64,000 nt of DNA from contig NZ_VRTS01000006.1 in the NCBI RefSeq assembly GCF_008017755.1, forward strand, positions 1-64,000. Direction: 5' to 3'. The stretch's first letter is position 1. The number at the start of each line of letters is the position of its first letter. The notes below the pieces were generated by a model that saw only the letters and a list, made by a program, of their open reading frames with translations, made no database searches and was not told the origin of the DNA. Position numbers and translations under genes: made by a program. This DNA is from Alkalisalibacterium limincola. Its GTDB lineage: Bacteria > Pseudomonadota > Gammaproteobacteria > Xanthomonadales > Xanthomonadaceae. Positions 62,756 to 64,000 of this stretch are shown here, one piece after another.

Positions 62756-63604
62756 TCAGCCCGCATCCAGCGCCAGGTTGTCGATCAGCCGGGTGTTGCC
62801 GAGCCGGGCCGCAGCCAGCACGATCAGGCTGGACTCCGCCGCGTCGGCGGGCTGGCCCAGGTCCAGGCGGCGGATCGAAACGTAGTCGACCTCGAAGCCG
62901 GCCGCGGCCAGCCTCTGCGCCGCCTCGCGCTCCAGCACCTCCGGCGACCCTCCCCCGGGCGCCCGGGAGCGGACCCACTGCAGGACCTGGTGCAACGTCG
63001 CGGCGCGCTCGCGCTCCGGGGCCGACAGGTACTGGTTGCGCGAGCTCATCGCCAGTCCGTCGGGTTCGCGCCGGGTCTCCCCCGCCACGATGCGGATCGG
63101 GAAGGCCAGGTCGCGCACCAGGTAGTGGATGACCTGGAGTTGCTGGTAGTCCTTGGCACCGAACACCGCCACGTCGGGCCGGACCATGTTGAAGAGCCGC
63201 GCCACCACCGTGGCCACTCCATCGAAGTGACCGGGTCGATGGGCGCCATCGAGCAGGTCGGTGATGCCCGGGACGCGCACACGCACGCAGCCCTCCGGGC
63301 CGTAGGGATACATGGTCTGGACCGACGGCATGAACAGCGCGTCGCAGCCGACGCGCTCCAGCCCCTCCGCATCGGCCTGCGGGGTGCGTGGGTAGCGAGC
63401 GAAGTCCTCGTTGGGCCCGAACTGGGTCGGGTTGACGAAGATGCTGGCGACCACCCGGTCGGCCTCCCGGCGCGCGCGCTCGACCAGGGAATGGTGGCCT
63501 GCGTGCAGGTTGCCCATCGTCGGCACGAAGCCGATCACCTGCCCCTCGCGACGCCACCCGGACACCAGCGCCTCGAGCTGCTCGAGTTTCTTCACCTGTT
63601 GCAT
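62756..63604 (-). CDS. panC: Pantothenate synthetase
   Basis: Ligates pantoate and beta-alanine with ATP. The 282-residue product has VPTMGNLHAGHHSLV (ATP-binding HAGH at about 34-37), VVASIFVNPTQFGPNEDFARYPR (in parts), FGAKDYQQLQVI and the GLAMSSRNQYLS loop. ATG 63604 is 11 bases after the panB stop. Part of panBCD-pgi. Confidence 0.96.
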   Translation of the reverse strand: MQQVKKLEQLEALVSGWRREGQVIGFVPTMGNLHAGHHSLVERARREADRVVASIFVNPTQFGPNEDFARYPRTPQADAEGLERVGCDALFMPSVQTMYPYGPEGCVRVRVPGITDLLDGAHRPGHFDGVATVVARLFNMVRPDVAVFGAKDYQQLQVIHYLVRDLAFPIRIVAGETRREPDGLAMSSRNQYLSAPERERAATLHQVLQWVRSRAPGGGSPEVLEREAAQRLAAAGFEVDYVSIRRLDLGQPADAAESSLIVLAAARLGNTRLIDNLALDAG

Positions 63605-63614
63605 CGGGCCTTTC

Positions 63615-64000
63615 TCAGTAGATGTGTTCCGGGCCCGGGAAGCGCCGCTCGCGCACCGCGGTGGCGTAGGCCTCCACGGCGCCGTGCACCGACCCGCCCT
63701 CGGCGAGGAAATCCTTGACGAAGCGCGGCCGCCTGCCCTGGCCCAGGCCAAGCAGGTCATGCAGCACCAGGATCTGTCCGTCGCAGTCGATGCCCGCCCC
63801 GATGCCGATGGTCGGGATGTCGAGTGCGCCGGTGATACGGGCCGCCAGCGTGGCCGGCACGCATTCGAGCACCAGCAACGAAGCACCCGCCTCCTGAACG
63901 GCCCGGGCATCCTCGAGCAACTTCTCCGCTGCCGCCTCCTCCTTGCCCTGCACCCGGTAGCCGCCCAGCCGCAGCACCGATTGCGGGGTCAGGCCCAGGT
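63615..64000 (-). CDS. panB: 3-methyl-2-oxobutanoate hydroxymethyltransferase (5' end cut by window edge)
   Basis: First step of pantothenate synthesis, forming ketopantoate. The visible 128 residues are the C-terminal half: [21 protein letters not shown] (in parts), the catalytic-base segment [36 protein letters not shown] and RPRFVKDF. The N-terminal half, about 135 residues by family length, is off the right edge. It heads the visible part of panB-panC-panD-pgi. Confidence 0.95.
   Translation of the reverse strand, partial: LGLTPQSVLRLGGYRVQGKEEAAAEKLLEDARAVQEAGASLLVLECVPATLAARITGALDIPTIGIGAGIDCDGQILVLHDLLGLGQGRRPRFVKDFLAEGGSVHGAVEAYATAVRERRFPGPEHIY

Overview
The window is 64 kb of GC-rich chromosomal DNA from a gammaproteobacterium, most likely of the order Lysobacterales (Xanthomonadales). 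This assignment is an inference from gene order: prmB-aroC-asd-fimV-truA-trpF-trpB-trpA-accD in one strand block, panB-panC-panD-pgi, and queG divergent from nnrED-tsaE-amidase-mutL. It is ordinary core and semi-core genome. I see no rRNA, tRNA, insertion sequence, integrase, prophage or CRISPR array, and no gene-free stretch longer than about 300 bases. Both ends cut a gene: glmM at the left and panB at the right.

Layout. 1-10.7 kb, minus strand: a long biosynthetic block from prmB through aroC, asd, fimV, truA, trpF, trpB and trpA to accD and glmM, joining chorismate, aspartate-family and tryptophan synthesis, tRNA modification, fatty-acid synthesis and cell-wall precursor supply. 10.8-24.9 kb: envelope and housekeeping genes on both strands (SCO copper chaperone, psd, a DUF2845 protein, a LysM lytic transglycosylase, a HerA/DUF853-type ATPase, the LemA/DUF2207 pair, an AbgT transporter, small lipoproteins, two convergent membrane proteins with helical-repeat tails of which one is a rhomboid protease, greB). 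25-41.8 kb: a DUF5916 outer-membrane protein, a coiled-coil membrane protein, rimO, two diguanylate cyclases, a dienelactone hydrolase, a HIT-pxpB-pxpC-pxpA operon for 5-oxoproline recycling, dcd, apbC/mrp, metG, a PQQ-type sugar dehydrogenase and a CsbD stress protein. 42-51.5 kb, plus strand: a giant thioester alpha-2-macroglobulin, its usual partner PBP1C, then rnfA-rnfB without the other rnf genes. 51.6-64 kb: a 1-Cys peroxiredoxin, TraB and DUF1684 proteins, mutL, an N-acetylmuramoyl-L-alanine amidase, tsaE, nnrED, queG, pgi, panD, panC and panB.

The strongest anomaly is technical. At least sixteen single-base indels, mostly in or beside G or C runs, break thirteen otherwise intact genes, including pgi, rnfB, fimV and the amidase. 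When each is corrected, every reading frame becomes continuous with the expected domain order, so I read them as sequence errors and annotate the genes as whole. Readers should not treat them as pseudogenes without checking reads.

Regulatory signals that can be seen are -10-like hexamers of the TATAAT/TAGAAT type about 28-36 bases ahead of many starts, a few perfect GC hairpins at gene ends, and a 22-bp divergent region between nnrED and queG in which each -10 box lies six bases from its start codon, suggesting leaderless mRNAs. I did not find a convincing previously undescribed multi-gene system. The least explained items are the convergent rhomboid and membrane/helical-repeat pair, the orphan rnfAB, the coiled-coil protein beside rimO, and an AT-rich tract before the amidase.
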